This document shows positions 9,075 to 18,493 of a stretch of 64,000 bases of DNA, piece after piece. The DNA lies in NCBI GenBank assembly GCA_963709995.1, contig CAVPYN010000015.1, positions 21,988 to 85,987 of the forward strand, in the 5' to 3' direction. The DNA is from JAUIIK01 sp963709995. GTDB lineage: Bacteria > Chloroflexota > Chloroflexia > Thermomicrobiales > CFX8. The notes below the pieces were generated by a model. That model saw only the letters and a program-made list of their open reading frames with translations. It ran no database searches and was not told the DNA's origin. The position numbers and the translations under genes were made by a program. Every line of letters starts with the position of its first letter. The stretch's first letter is position 1.

Positions 9075-9901
9075 TTGACCTGGCGCGGCAAGAAGCTGTA
9101 GCGGAGCGATCGGCCACCCGCCGGATCGACCTGCGCTTTCTGGCGGGCTGGATTGTCCCGATCGTGCTGCTGGCCATGACCATCGTGATCTGGGAAGCCT
9201 GGGTCTGGATCGACGATACGCCAGCCTGGTTCCTGCCTGCTCCGAGCGCGATCGCTGCCGAGGCTGCTTCGTCGCGCGCGCTGCTCTGGCAGCACACCTG
9301 GACAACGTTGCAAGAAGTACTGGTTGGTTATCTCATCGCTCTGGTAGTCGGCATTGCGACGGCGCTGTTGATCGCCATGTCGTCTATTGCTGAACGCACG
9401 ATCTACCCGTTGATCGTCGCCAGCCAGGCCATTCCGATTATTGCCCTCGCGCCGATCCTGCTGATCTGGTTCGGTTTTGGAATGACTCCCAAGGTCATCG
9501 TCGTTGTCCTGCTGTGCTATTTCCCGATCGCGGTGAACATGGCTGATGGCCTGCGATCGGCCGATGTCGACGCGCTCAATTTGCTGCGCAGCATGGGCGC
9601 CAGCCGCTGGCAGATCATGCGCATTGTTCGTGTACCTTCGTCGCTGCCATATCTCATCTCCGGCGCGCGGGTCGCTGCCGCGGTAGCCGTCATCGGGGCG
9701 ATCGTCGGGGAATGGGTCGGCGCGTCCTCTGGCCTCGGTTATCTGATGACACGCGCGGCATCGCAGTTTCTGACGGCCCGCCTCTTCGCCGCGGTTGCTA
9801 TCTCGGGAATCATTGGCGTTGCGCTCTTCGTGATCGTTGCGCTGGTTGGCAGGATGCTGACGCCGTGGAGCAGGGAAGAGGGATTAGGGAAGAGGGATTA
9901 G
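9071..9901 (+). CDS. thiX: Thiamine-precursor ABC transporter permease (ThiX-like)
   Basis: The 276-residue permease has six predicted membrane segments and the EAA-type cytoplasmic loop ALNLLRSMGASRWQIMRIV near residue 175 that contacts the ATPase. The GTG start overlaps the ATPase stop codon by four bases and has GGAG upstream. The C-terminal residues (SREEGLGKRD) and the stop codon are encoded by a tandem repeat of a 14-base unit at 9873-9907, so the tail appears to have been created by repeat expansion. In the membrane it would pair with ThiZ and take substrate from ThiY. Confidence 0.9.
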   Translation: MIDLARQEAVAERSATRRIDLRFLAGWIVPIVLLAMTIVIWEAWVWIDDTPAWFLPAPSAIAAEAASSRALLWQHTWTTLQEVLVGYLIALVVGIATALLIAMSSIAERTIYPLIVASQAIPIIALAPILLIWFGFGMTPKVIVVVLLCYFPIAVNMADGLRSADVDALNLLRSMGASRWQIMRIVRVPSSLPYLISGARVAAAVAVIGAIVGEWVGASSGLGYLMTRAASQFLTARLFAAVAISGIIGVALFVIVALVGRMLTPWSREEGLGKRD

Positions 9902-9963
9902 GGAAGAGGTTGGCATCGGGTTGGATGTGAGGGTTGTTGGCTGAAAGAGAGAGCTGGATAGAG

Positions 9964-10974
9964 ATGAAGCTGTTGAACATTCGTTTGCTTGGGTTGCTGC
10001 TGGTTGTCATCCCGCTGGTAGTGGCATGTGGGGATGATGACGATGCTAGTGCTGAGCCAACGCAGGTCAGCGTCGCTCTGGACTGGTTTCCTTGGGCGCA
10101 GCATTCGGCGCTGTATCTCGCTCAGGATCGCGGATACTTTGAAGAAGAAGGGCTCGAAGTCGACTTCCACGTTCCGGCCAACCCGGAGGATGGCTTGAAG
10201 CTCGTTGGCTCTGGAGAAGAGGACTTCGCGATCTCGTACCAGGCCGACGTGCTCCTTGCCCGTGGCGAAGAGCTACCAGTGCAGTCCGTCGCCGCGCTGG
10301 TGCAGCATCCGCTGAACGGCATCATGAGTCTGGAGTCAGCCGGGATTAGCCGCCCCGCCGACCTGGCTGGCAAGAAGATCGGCTACGCGGGTTTGCCCAG
10401 CGATGAAGCGCTCGTCAAAGCCGTCCTTGAAGCCGACGGACTAACGATCAGCGACGTAGAGATGGTCAACGTCAGTTTCAGCCTCGCGCCATCACTCGTC
10501 TCCCGGCAGGTCGACGCGGTCATCGGAGCCTACTATGTATACGAGTCATTTCAGATCGAGAACGAGAGTGGCGACACAGTGTCGGTCATACCGTTGACCG
10601 ACTGGGGCGTGCCTGACTACTACGAGCTGGTGCTAGTTGCGAACGATGAGATGATCGAAGACGATCAGGAGACGATCGAGAAATTTGTCCGGGCGATGCA
10701 GCGAGGCTATGACGCGGCGGCGGAAGACCAGGCTGCCGCGATCGACGCCCTGCTCGAGAACAATCCCGACGCCAGCGAAGAGGTTGAGACTGCCAGCATC
10801 GCGTTGCTCTGGCCGCTCTGGACCGACGAAGGGGCGGTCGATTTTGGAACGCAGACAGATGAGAATTGGACTCGCTACGCCGACTGGTTGATCGCCAGCG
10901 GCTTGTTGTCCGACGGGGTGGATGGTTCCGAAGCCTTCACCAATGAATTCGTCGAGGCAGCCTCAGGCAGCTAG
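9964..10974 (+). CDS. thiY: Thiamine-precursor binding lipoprotein (ThiY/NMT1-like)
   Basis: The protein starts best at ATG 9964. A signal sequence ends in a lipobox (LVVACGDDDD), predicting a membrane-anchored lipoprotein. The mature part is an NMT1/THI5-like periplasmic-type binding domain, starting VSVALDWFPWAQHSALYLAQDRGYF, a signature of thiamine-pyrimidine precursor binding proteins such as ThiY. It follows the permease by about 60 bases under the same TPP riboswitch. The substrate is probably formylaminopyrimidine or a related HMP precursor, by analogy with the characterised ThiXYZ system. Confidence 0.9.
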   Translation: MKLLNIRLLGLLLVVIPLVVACGDDDDASAEPTQVSVALDWFPWAQHSALYLAQDRGYFEEEGLEVDFHVPANPEDGLKLVGSGEEDFAISYQADVLLARGEELPVQSVAALVQHPLNGIMSLESAGISRPADLAGKKIGYAGLPSDEALVKAVLEADGLTISDVEMVNVSFSLAPSLVSRQVDAVIGAYYVYESFQIENESGDTVSVIPLTDWGVPDYYELVLVANDEMIEDDQETIEKFVRAMQRGYDAAAEDQAAAIDALLENNPDASEEVETASIALLWPLWTDEGAVDFGTQTDENWTRYADWLIASGLLSDGVDGSEAFTNEFVEAASGS

Positions 10975-11095
10975 GGTTCAAGCTCGCGCCTGGAGATATG
11001 CTTGGAGATTCGGCACTGGCCAGAGTCAAGTTCCTTGCATGCGCGGACGTCGTTGGAATGGTTTGAACGCATCGATCTGCCAACGCCGGTCTAGA

Positions 11096-11626
11096 CTATG
11101 GGCGTGGCTTGGCGGCCCACATCGCGATGGCTCCGATAAACGCGGCGACGAGAAGCCCGAGGACGCCGCCGAGCGGCCGGAGATCATTCGGATCCTCAAC
11201 AATGATGCCGAAGTTGTTTTCGAAGAGTGACGACAGCAACGGCGGCACGATGAAGATTCCGAGGAGGACACAGAACACCCCGCCCCCGACGAGCCCCAGG
11301 ATCATTGGTAGGGGATTGTCCAGATCTGCCGCCGAGTTCTCATAGACAGAGGTTTCGCCCTCTTCTTTCCACCATTCGACGAGTTCGTCCTCGCTCTGCA
11401 CGTCGAGATCGAGCTTGTCGGCTTCAACGACTCCAATCGGGTCCGGAACAACCATTGCGCTATCAGGAACGCCCGGAGATCCACAAGTTGGGCAGATGGT
11501 CACGCCCGGTTGAAGATCCACCGAGCACCACTGGCAGGTCAGCACGCCGGACGACGCTGCCGTCTTTTGGAGTCTTCCCGTTTCTGGTAACCTGCCGGTG
11601 CGCGTGTCGGCCATTGCGCCTGCCAT
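11096..11626 (-). CDS. Zinc-ribbon membrane protein of unknown function
   Basis: The 176-residue protein has an N-terminal zinc ribbon with two CxxC pairs (CQWC and CPTC, residues ~31-48). An acidic linker with a WW pair follows, then two hydrophobic segments (ILGLVGGGVFCVLLGIFIVPPL and GVLGLLVAAFIGAIAMWA). It is probably a small inner-membrane protein with the zinc ribbon in the cytosol. An internal ATG at 11614 is an equally possible start. It is transcribed convergently with the ThiY gene. I do not recognise a named family. Confidence 0.7.
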   Translation of the reverse strand: MAGAMADTRTGRLPETGRLQKTAASSGVLTCQWCSVDLQPGVTICPTCGSPGVPDSAMVVPDPIGVVEADKLDLDVQSEDELVEWWKEEGETSVYENSAADLDNPLPMILGLVGGGVFCVLLGIFIVPPLLSSLFENNFGIIVEDPNDLRPLGGVLGLLVAAFIGAIAMWAAKPRP

Positions 11627-11762
11627 TCATTTCACGCACAGATCGCGCTGAGCCTGAATAGTGAAACCAGTCATCAGCGCCAGCACTGAGACTTCTTCAT
11701 GGTTTACGCCTGACCGGCCAGGGAGGCAACGGCCCGTTGGTACCATTCTCGTGCGACGGACG

Positions 11763-13181
11763 ATGATGACGGGCAAGATCGGGAAGGGGGCGGCGTTGAA
11801 GGACTATGGGTCGTATAGCTTCTGGCTGGAGAACTCGGGGGATGATCTGACGCCACGCGCACCGCTTGACGGTTCCGTGACTGTCGATATCGCCATTCTT
11901 GGCGCTGGTTTTACCGGCCTTTGGACGGCATATCACCTGCTCCTGCGCGACCCATCCCTGAACATCGTCATTCTGGAAGCGGAGATCGCCGGTTTTGGGG
12001 CTTCCGGCCGCAATGGGGGCTGGTGCTTCGCGGGCTTCCCACTCTCCCCCTCTGAACTTACCGGGCGCTACGGACGCGATGCAGCGCGAGCAATCTCTCT
12101 GGCGATGTATGACTCAGTGGACGACGTCGGGCGGGTTTGCGAGGTTGAAGGGATTGATGCCCATTTCGCCAAGGGCGGCGAACTCGAGATCGCGCGCGCT
12201 GAGCATGACCTCCCGAAGCTTGAAGAAACGTATAACGAGTTCCGCGACATCGGCCTGGACGATCATTACGAACTCTTTGACGCCGCTCAGACCGCCGAGC
12301 GCATCCAGGTCGCTGGCGCGGTCGGATCATTCTGGAACCGGGAAGGGGCCGCCGTGCAGCCAGCGCGCCTGGCGCGAGGTCTGGCCAGGGCGGTCGAGCG
12401 TCGTGGCGGCACGATCTACGAACAAACCAGGGTGCTCGATTTCACGCCTGGTCCACCCGCGCCGGTCTTCCACAGTGATCGAGGAGACGTTACCGCCAGG
12501 GTGATCGTGATGGCGGGGGAGGCGTATCTGGCGGAGCAGCCGAAGCTGGCTCGTACCATCCTTCCGATTACCTCCCATATCGTGATCACTGAGCCGCTTG
12601 GTGACGACATCTGGGCGCAGATAGGCTGGGAGCGCCGGGAAGTGGTCGGCGGGTTCGGCATCGAGGGCGGCTATCTCAACCACACGGCGGATGGTCGAAT
12701 TGCCTTCGGGCCATACCGGTCGCACTATCCGTTCCGGTCGAAGATCTCCGACAGCATCAATCTTCAAGAGGAGATCTTCCAGCACGGTCGAGAATCAGCG
12801 CGCTCCTGGTTCCCGATGCTCGCAAATGTGCGGTTCACCCATTCCTGGGGCGGGGTGTTGGGTATGCCGCGTGACCATATGCCGACGATGGCTTACAGCC
12901 GTTCGACTGGCGTTGCGTTCGGATTCGGGTACACCGGCGACGGGGTCGCGACGACAAATCTATCCGGCAGGGTTTTGAGCCACTTGATCACCGGGACGAA
13001 GTCTTCGCTCACCGAGCTGCCAATGACGCGTCATCGCCCACGTAACTGGGAACCTGAACCGCTGCGCTGGATCGGGAGCAAGATGGTGATGTGGAGCCGC
13101 CACCGCAGCGAGCGGTGGATTGAAGAGAATCGTCGACATCCGGACAAACCAACCCTGGCTGAGCGGCTATGGAGGTCGTGA
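11763..13181 (+). CDS. FAD-dependent DAO-family oxidoreductase
   Basis: A flavoprotein of about 472 residues with an N-terminal Rossmann FAD fold (ILGAGFTGLWTAYHLL, then LEAEIAGFGASGRNGG). The C-terminal pattern GFGYTGDGVATTNLSGRVL is typical of DAO-type amine/amino-acid oxidases such as the gamma-glutamylputrescine oxidase group. It would oxidise a secondary or primary amine with FAD. The frame is open upstream to 11661, but those residues do not look like the family, so I prefer ATG 11763. A related gene lies at 17.1-18.3 kb. It is followed closely by a membrane protein gene. Confidence 0.82.
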   Translation: MMTGKIGKGAALKDYGSYSFWLENSGDDLTPRAPLDGSVTVDIAILGAGFTGLWTAYHLLLRDPSLNIVILEAEIAGFGASGRNGGWCFAGFPLSPSELTGRYGRDAARAISLAMYDSVDDVGRVCEVEGIDAHFAKGGELEIARAEHDLPKLEETYNEFRDIGLDDHYELFDAAQTAERIQVAGAVGSFWNREGAAVQPARLARGLARAVERRGGTIYEQTRVLDFTPGPPAPVFHSDRGDVTARVIVMAGEAYLAEQPKLARTILPITSHIVITEPLGDDIWAQIGWERREVVGGFGIEGGYLNHTADGRIAFGPYRSHYPFRSKISDSINLQEEIFQHGRESARSWFPMLANVRFTHSWGGVLGMPRDHMPTMAYSRSTGVAFGFGYTGDGVATTNLSGRVLSHLITGTKSSLTELPMTRHRPRNWEPEPLRWIGSKMVMWSRHRSERWIEENRRHPDKPTLAERLWRS

Positions 13182-13190
13182 AGGTGAGGG

Positions 13191-14099
13191 ATGGCGCACA
13201 GCCGATCTAATCCGATGAAGATCTCCAGCGCTGTCGTCGGGCTCTCTCTCATGATTGCCATGCTGGCGGTTGTGGTGTCGCTGGCGGGAATATTCTGGGA
13301 GTTCGGAACTGATCCGACACTGTATGTCACACCCCGGGGCGAGGAGGTGGATCAGTACGGCCAGGGGCTGTACCGCTACGATTCGCTTTTCAAAGGCGCG
13401 GGCTTTCGGGGAGCGGATGCGGTTGTGATCACGATCGTGGCGCCGTTGCTTGTGATTTCGACGCTGCTCTACCGTCGAGGTTCCCTGCAGGGCGGGCTGA
13501 TGCTATTCGGTGCCCTCGCCTTCATGCTCTATAACTATGCGTCGATATCATTGAGCGCATCGTTCATCCATATCTTCCTCCTCTATGTCGTTCTCTTCTC
13601 GGCTAGCCTCTTCGCATTCTGCGAGTTACTTCGATCGTTCGACGTGAGAGCATTGAGTGCGCGCTTTTCTGATCAACTGCCACGGCGGTTTATCGGCGGC
13701 TATATGATCGCAAGTGGGCTGGTTACGACAACAGTCTGGCTGATACCGCAGATCATCTGGGTCGTCGATAATGAGCCTCCGGAGCGCTTGGACAACGCGA
13801 CGACGATGGTGACGGATGTGCTCGACCTCGGGATCATCGTGCCGCTGACGATCATTTCCGGCGTGTTGCTGCTGCGCCGCGATCTTCGCGGGTATTTTGT
13901 CGCGATTCCACTCATCGTGGTTGTCGTACTGCTCGTGCCGACGATTGGCGCACAGACGTTGAGTCAGGTGACCGCCGGTGTGTCGCTATCGCCCGGGGAG
14001 ATCATTGGACCTCTGGCAGGGTTCATCATCCTCGGTTCGACCGGGACCTGGATCATCGTGCAGTTGCTGCGCGATGTCGCGGAAATTGCTACCGGATGA
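13191..14099 (+). CDS. Polytopic membrane protein of unknown function
   Basis: The 302-residue protein has about eight hydrophobic segments spread over its length and a soluble loop after the first segment (~residues 40-75). No transporter signature, catalytic motif or conserved charged residue inside a segment is obvious. It starts nine bases after the FAD oxidoreductase stop codon and probably shares its transcript. Its stop overlaps the end of the convergent sugar kinase locus by about ten bases. Confidence 0.7.
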   Translation: MAHSRSNPMKISSAVVGLSLMIAMLAVVVSLAGIFWEFGTDPTLYVTPRGEEVDQYGQGLYRYDSLFKGAGFRGADAVVITIVAPLLVISTLLYRRGSLQGGLMLFGALAFMLYNYASISLSASFIHIFLLYVVLFSASLFAFCELLRSFDVRALSARFSDQLPRRFIGGYMIASGLVTTTVWLIPQIIWVVDNEPPERLDNATTMVTDVLDLGIIVPLTIISGVLLLRRDLRGYFVAIPLIVVVVLLVPTIGAQTLSQVTAGVSLSPGEIIGPLAGFIILGSTGTWIIVQLLRDVAEIATG

Positions 14100-15070
14100 T
14101 GTCTTCGCCGTGACGATCGAGGATGTCGATCGCGCTGGCTAGCTCGTCGGGAGTGATGATCGCCAGATCGCCTGGCGTGGTCATCTGGAGGCTGGCCAAG
14201 GCGACGCCTGACCGGAGCGCGGCTGCGATGTCGTCGGGGGTGTCGAACCAGACGTTCAGGAACCCAGCCGCGAACCCGTCACCGGCTCCAACGGGATCGA
14301 TGACGTCGACCTGAGGAGCTCCCTGGGCGATGATTTCACCCGATCGAGTGGCTGCGGTCGCGCCAGCTCTGCCGTCGGTGACGACGACAAGGTCAGCGCT
14401 CGATCGGTCGAGCAGGGCGCGCGCGACGTCTTCCGCGGGGCCGTTGATCTGCCAGATCGTCGCGGCATCGCCCCGCCCACAGAAGAGTAGTTCGACGTTG
14501 TTGAGGAAGTGGTCAGCCCCAGGGCTGCGTCTTCGGGCGACCAGAGCAGGGCGCGGTAGTTGACATCGAAGATTAGTGGTATTCCACGTTCGCGGCCGCT
14601 GAGCGAGACGCTGCAGATCCCGGCACATCCGGGCGACAGTGCCGGGGTGATGCCGGTCAGGTGCAGCGCGCGGGCATGATCGAGCGAGTCGTACGGGAAC
14701 ATGTCGGGATTGATCGTCGCGACGGCGGAACTGGCTCCGATCGTAGATGACACGAGTTGGGCGTGGCGGCGCGCCGGGTTCCAGGAAGTAGATGCCTGCG
14801 CGGGCGCCATCTGTCCAGTGGATACTGCTGGTATCGACGCCGTGGGACCGTAGTGTTGAGGCGATGCGACGCCCGAGCGGATTAGCCGGCAGTGCGGAAA
14901 TCCAGGCGACCTGTCGTCCGAGCCGTGCAAGCGCGACGGCAACGTTGGACTCCGTGCCGCCGATCGAAATATCAAGCGAGGGCGCGGTTTCGAGCCGCTG
15001 GAAATCGGCGAATCGCCAATCGGATCATCGTTTCGCCGAAACTCAGCAGATCGCATCCGGTTTGGCTCAA
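14089..15070 (-). pseudogene. PfkB-family sugar kinase (KDG kinase-like), frameshifted
   Basis: Three frames together spell one ribokinase-family protein. LSFGETMIRLA opens it, then ISIGGTESNVAVALARLG and ARAGIYFLEP, then SGRERGIPLIFDVNYR. The last frame contains the PfkB signature VIDPVGAGDGFAAGFL with the catalytic Asp. The order and content match 2-keto-3-deoxygluconate kinase-like enzymes. At least three single-base shifts (near 15010, 14745 and 14515) are needed and no clear nonsense substitutions are seen, which suggests base-calling errors. The start is probably TTG 15070, just 14 bases after the regulator gene. Confidence 0.72.
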
Positions 15071-15083
15071 GGTGTTCGTCGGT

Positions 15084-15615
15084 CTACTCCGAACTGGCTA
15101 TTGGTTGACGGCCTTCAGCAAGACTGGCGGTTAGCGCCGAGACCCATTCGAAGTCACGTTTGACGATGTTGAGACCGACAGCGGTGTTGGAACGGGTGAC
15201 GCCTTCGATCGTGGCCAGCCGGTGAGTCAGGAAGTTGTAGAGATCGTCCTGATCGAGAAAAGTGGCGGTCAGGATGATGTCGAATTCACCGGTTGTGATT
15301 ACCAGGTACATGACTTCGGGAAACGCCGCGAGGTCTTTGCGATCTCGGGAACCCTTTCGGCTTCTGCCTGGAGCGAGACGACAGCGGTCAGGGTGTAGCC
15401 GAGTCGTTCTGGTTCGACGAGGGCCGTGATACGTAGTAGACCGCTCTCGGTCAACCGCCGTCACGCGGTAGCGCACGGTTGCTTCCGGGCACACCAAGGT
15501 TGCGGGCTATCTCGCGGTTCGAGCAGCGGCCATCGGCCTGGAGCATGCTGATGATCTGACGATCGAGCTGGTCCGGATCGACCATGCTCCGTGATACGTC
15601 TCTGTCCACTCCCAT
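15084..15615 (-). pseudogene. Lrp/AsnC-family transcriptional regulator, frameshifted
   Basis: The N-terminal frame gives the AsnC winged helix (DQLDRQIISMLQADGRCSNR, then EIARNLGVP). The C-terminal frame gives the RAM/ligand-binding domain (FPEVMYLVITTGEFDIILTA, then ATIEGVTRSNTAVGLNIVK). Between them about four one-base shifts at ~15350-15490 break the frame; the missing parts can be read in neighbouring frames (ESGLLRITALVEPERLGYT). It precedes the sugar kinase on the same strand and probably regulates the local catabolic genes. The true start may be ATG 15615 or 15585. Confidence 0.72.
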
Positions 15616-15742
15616 CCCCCCTCAATCCGTCACAGCGGCAAGACCCCGGCAGGCGTCCAACAGTTGGAGTGTCGTCAATATCGTAGCGCAATGCCGCGAT
15701 ATCTTACGCAAATCTCAGAGCCGTGGCGATCGTAAAGCGTTG

Positions 15743-16504
15743 CTATGAGGCGACAAACGCTTCGATGAACTCGACGATGCGATCGCATGCCGCTTCGACG
15801 GTTGCTTCGCCGTACTCGATTGACGTTCCACGAGCGTCGCCGAGCGCACCGTTCGCCGTGACCTCATCGAAGAAGTAGGGCACCTTGATTCGCCCCTGGA
15901 AGCCGGCCTGTGGATACGGCTCTGGTAGAATGTCGCCGGGAGCCAGCGCTGAAGTTCGGACGGCCCAGTCGTAGCCAAGGTAGAGCAGCTGACTGGCTTC
16001 GTTCTCGCAGGCGTGGCCGATCCGGTCGGCTGTCTTGCCCTCGTTGACGACATCGCGGGCGACTTCGGTCGGGGTCAGGTAGGCGATGTTGACGCCGAGC
16101 TCGTAGCGCAGCTTCATCGTGACGAGCTGCAGGGCCGGCATGTTGCCGCCGTGGCCGTTGATGACCAGGAAGTTATTGATGCCGTGATGCTGCAAGCTCT
16201 CGACCACTTCGTAGACGACCGCCATGAATGTCTCCGGCTTGAGCGTGACCGTGCCGGGGAAGCGCATGTGGTGATAGGAAATGCCGTAGCCGACCGGTGG
16301 CGCAGCTAGAGCGCGAGGATAGAGCTTTTCGGCGAGCAGCCGGCAAAAACCTTCGGCCCGGCCGGTGTCGGTGAAGAAGGTCGTGTTTGGACCATGCTGC
16401 TCGGCTGATCCAGTCGGAACGAGTGCGATCTGGACATCTTCGAGCGCGTCCTTGACCTCTGGCCAGGTCATTTCGTTGAGGACGTGTCGTGGTGTAGTGG
16501 ACAT
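15743..16504 (-). CDS. Creatininase-family amidohydrolase
   Basis: The 253-residue protein has the creatininase-fold metal-binding motifs in order: VPTGSAEQHGP near residue 30, the GYGISYHHMRFPGT region near 72, NGHGGN near 118, and the Glu-containing HACENEASQLLY segment near 162. The family includes creatinine amidohydrolase and related formamide or lactam hydrolases (e.g. MftE, ArfB), so substrate cannot be set from sequence. It is next to amine-oxidising flavoproteins and a sugar kinase, suggesting a role in breakdown of a small nitrogen compound. Confidence 0.88.
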   Translation of the reverse strand: MSTTPRHVLNEMTWPEVKDALEDVQIALVPTGSAEQHGPNTTFFTDTGRAEGFCRLLAEKLYPRALAAPPVGYGISYHHMRFPGTVTLKPETFMAVVYEVVESLQHHGINNFLVINGHGGNMPALQLVTMKLRYELGVNIAYLTPTEVARDVVNEGKTADRIGHACENEASQLLYLGYDWAVRTSALAPGDILPEPYPQAGFQGRIKVPYFFDEVTANGALGDARGTSIEYGEATVEAACDRIVEFIEAFVAS

Positions 16505-16509
16505 AGTGG

Positions 16510-16562
16510 AATCCTTCCCTCACCCCCCGTCCCCCTCACTGATGCACGGGGAGAGAGGGAGT
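16510..16562. repeat. GC-rich interspersed repeat, copy 1
   Basis: The stretch begins TTCCCTCACCCCCCG and continues with C-rich then G-rich tracts. The same opening recurs at 16930-16947, in direct orientation on the other side of the DUF559 gene, and inverted at ~17040-17055. Confidence 0.65.
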
Positions 16563-16569
16563 ACGGAGA

Positions 16570-16950
16570 CTAATTACGGTACATTTCCATTTTCATAATG
16601 CCTTTCTCGATCTGTTGGAGCACCTCCTTGGTGTTGTGTTCCACGTCGGCTGCTCTGACCCGGATGAAGCGGAATCCGAGGCGTTCGATCAGCTGTTGGC
16701 GCGCTGCGTCGCGTTCGCGTTCTTGTAGCGCATCATGGACGGGTCCGTCGACTTCGATGATCAAGCGGATTGATGGGGCAGAAGTCGACGATGAAGGGTC
16801 CGATGTTTGTTGACGACGGAACTTGATGCCAGCGAGTTTGCGGCCACGGATATGTTGCCAGAGGATTTGTTCGCTCGGGGTCGGGCGGACTTTGCGGCGA
16901 AGGATCGGGATGTTCCAGCGGTCTTCGGAATTTCCCTCACCCCCGCCCAT
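16570..16950 (-). CDS. DUF559 (endonuclease-fold) protein, locally frameshifted
   Basis: The frame gives about 126 residues in DUF559 layout: RRKVRPTPSEQILWQHIRGR, KLAGIKFRRQQ, LIIEVDGPVHD with the catalytic-type Glu/Asp, and RLGFRFIRV. A short stretch between FRRQQ and PSIRLIIEVDG reads wrongly, while the neighbouring frame gives the expected IGPFIVDFC. Two compensating one-base indels ~35 bases apart are therefore present. DUF559 proteins belong to the restriction-endonuclease-like Vsr fold; cellular role is unknown. The gene is bracketed by GC-rich repeats, and its likely start (ATG 16950) lies inside one of them. Confidence 0.75.
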   Translation of the reverse strand: MGGGEGNSEDRWNIPILRRKVRPTPSEQILWQHIRGRKLAGIKFRRQQTSDPSSSTSAPSIRLIIEVDGPVHDALQERERDAARQQLIERLGFRFIRVRAADVEHNTKEVLQQIEKGIMKMEMYRN

Positions 16951-17056
16951 CTCCCACGCTGCGCGGGGGAGCGGTGTAGCAGAGCGGGACGATTGCCTAT
17001 TGTCGGTCCCCTCCCCCGTGCAGGGGGTGGGAGAGGGGTTCGGGGGTGAGGGATCT
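16929..17056. repeat. GC-rich interspersed repeat, copy 2 (long inverted form)
   Basis: The block starts TTTCCCTCACCCCCGCC and ends GGGTTCGGGGGTGAGGGA. Its two halves are imperfect inverted repeats, with CATCTCCCACGCTGCGCGGG mirrored by GTGCAGGGGGTGGGAGAGG. It could fold into a long hairpin. Confidence 0.7.
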
Positions 17057-18329
17057 TCACTCCCGCAACTCCAGCATCGACTTCGGGTTGTTCTTCTCGC
17101 CAGCGGTTGACGGGTTGAGCCATTGGACACCATCTCGGGCGAAGCGGTTGGGGTCGAAGGGGGAGAGGTCGAAGGGTGTTTCGCCGTCGATGATGAATTG
17201 GGCCAGGGCTTTGCCGGCGACTGCTCCCCACGAGAAACCGCCGCCGTTGTAGCCTGCGCTGAGGTAGAGGCCCCGCCGTGGCTCGTAGGGGCCGATCAGC
17301 GGCAGGCCGTCGGCGGTGAATCCCATGATTCCGGCCCAGGCACGGACGACGTTGACTGAACCGAGCTTCGGGAAGAGCGTCGCCAACAGCCAGGCGCAGC
17401 CGAGCATACAGTCGGGTTGGACTTCTTCGGTGTAGAGGCCGAGACCTTCGTTGATGTCGTATCGGCGGAACCCCCCGCAGATCAACTGCCCGGTGGCTGT
17501 CTGGCGACCGTACTCCTTGTCGTAGTTGGAGCCGAAGGTCACTGGCAGAACTGGGGCGACCGGTTGGGTAACGATGATCTGGCCACGGGCCGAGACGATT
17601 GCGCCCGTCAGGCAGGTCCGGGAGGATGTGGGGTGTCCAGGCATTGCTGGCCAGGACGACGGTGTCGGTTTCGATCATTCCACGGGTGGTTTCGACGCCT
17701 GTGACCTTTCCGCTCGATGTCTGGAGCTTGCGGACGGTCGTCCAGGGATGCACCTCCGCGCCAAATTCACGGGCGCCTTCTGCCTGGCTGTTGACCAGCC
17801 GGAATGGCCAGAGATGGCCGCTCTGCTTAGTGTACTTCGCGCCCAGGAGATGATCGCTGGCGACGGGGATCAGGTCTCGAAGTTGCGGGCCATCCAGCAG
17901 TTGGACGTCAACATCTAACCCATCGAGGCGACGCACCGACTCCTGCAGATATGTCCATTGTTCCTCGTTCTGCGCGATGTCGACCGAGCCGGTGATCCGG
18001 AGGTCGAAGTCATCGTGCAACTCTTCCTGAAGATCTTCGCGGATCATGCGGAAGTTTTCGCTGGTCATGGCGTGGATTGCCCGGCCCTCTTTCGAGGCGA
18101 GCGATGATCCACCGCTGCCAGTGACGCCGGCGTTGCGGCCAGACGCGCCGGAGCAGATGCCGCGCATCTCGACCAGAGTGACCCGTTTGCCGCGACGAGC
18201 CAGTTGATAGGCGGCAGACGTCCCCGCGACGCCCCCGCCGATGACGACGACGTCGGATGACGCTGGCAACGGCCCCAGGGCGTCATAGACATCCTCCGAA
18301 CCCCATGCGTACTCAGCTTGTGTGGTCAT
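17057..18329 (-). pseudogene. FAD-dependent DAO-family oxidoreductase, frameshifted
   Basis: The N-terminal frame starts at ATG 18329 (MTTQAEYAWGSEDVYDALG) with the FAD motif VVVIGGGVAGTSAAYQLARR and ASGRNAGVTGSGG. It stays correct to about 17620 (NAWTPHILPDLPD). The C-terminal frame continues with GAIVSARGQIIVTQPVAPVL and ends in GLYLSAGYNGGGFSWGAVAG and the tail at 17057. One single-base shift near 17610-17630 separates them; the first frame then runs as nonsense to 16761. It is a paralogue of the oxidase at 11.8-13.2 kb and would be an amine or amino-acid oxidase. Confidence 0.82.
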
Positions 18330-18493
18330 TGTCGTTTCGTTCCTTTCTGGCATCTGCGAGGTCATTGTAGGTCCATGGTGGACGCTTGTCAGCGGCGGGA
18401 TGGTTCGAAGATTCCAGGCATGAGACAAATGTCGGACGCATCAGGGATATACTGCGTGTTGACGAGATTGTGTTTCCAGTATCGGAGTAACCG

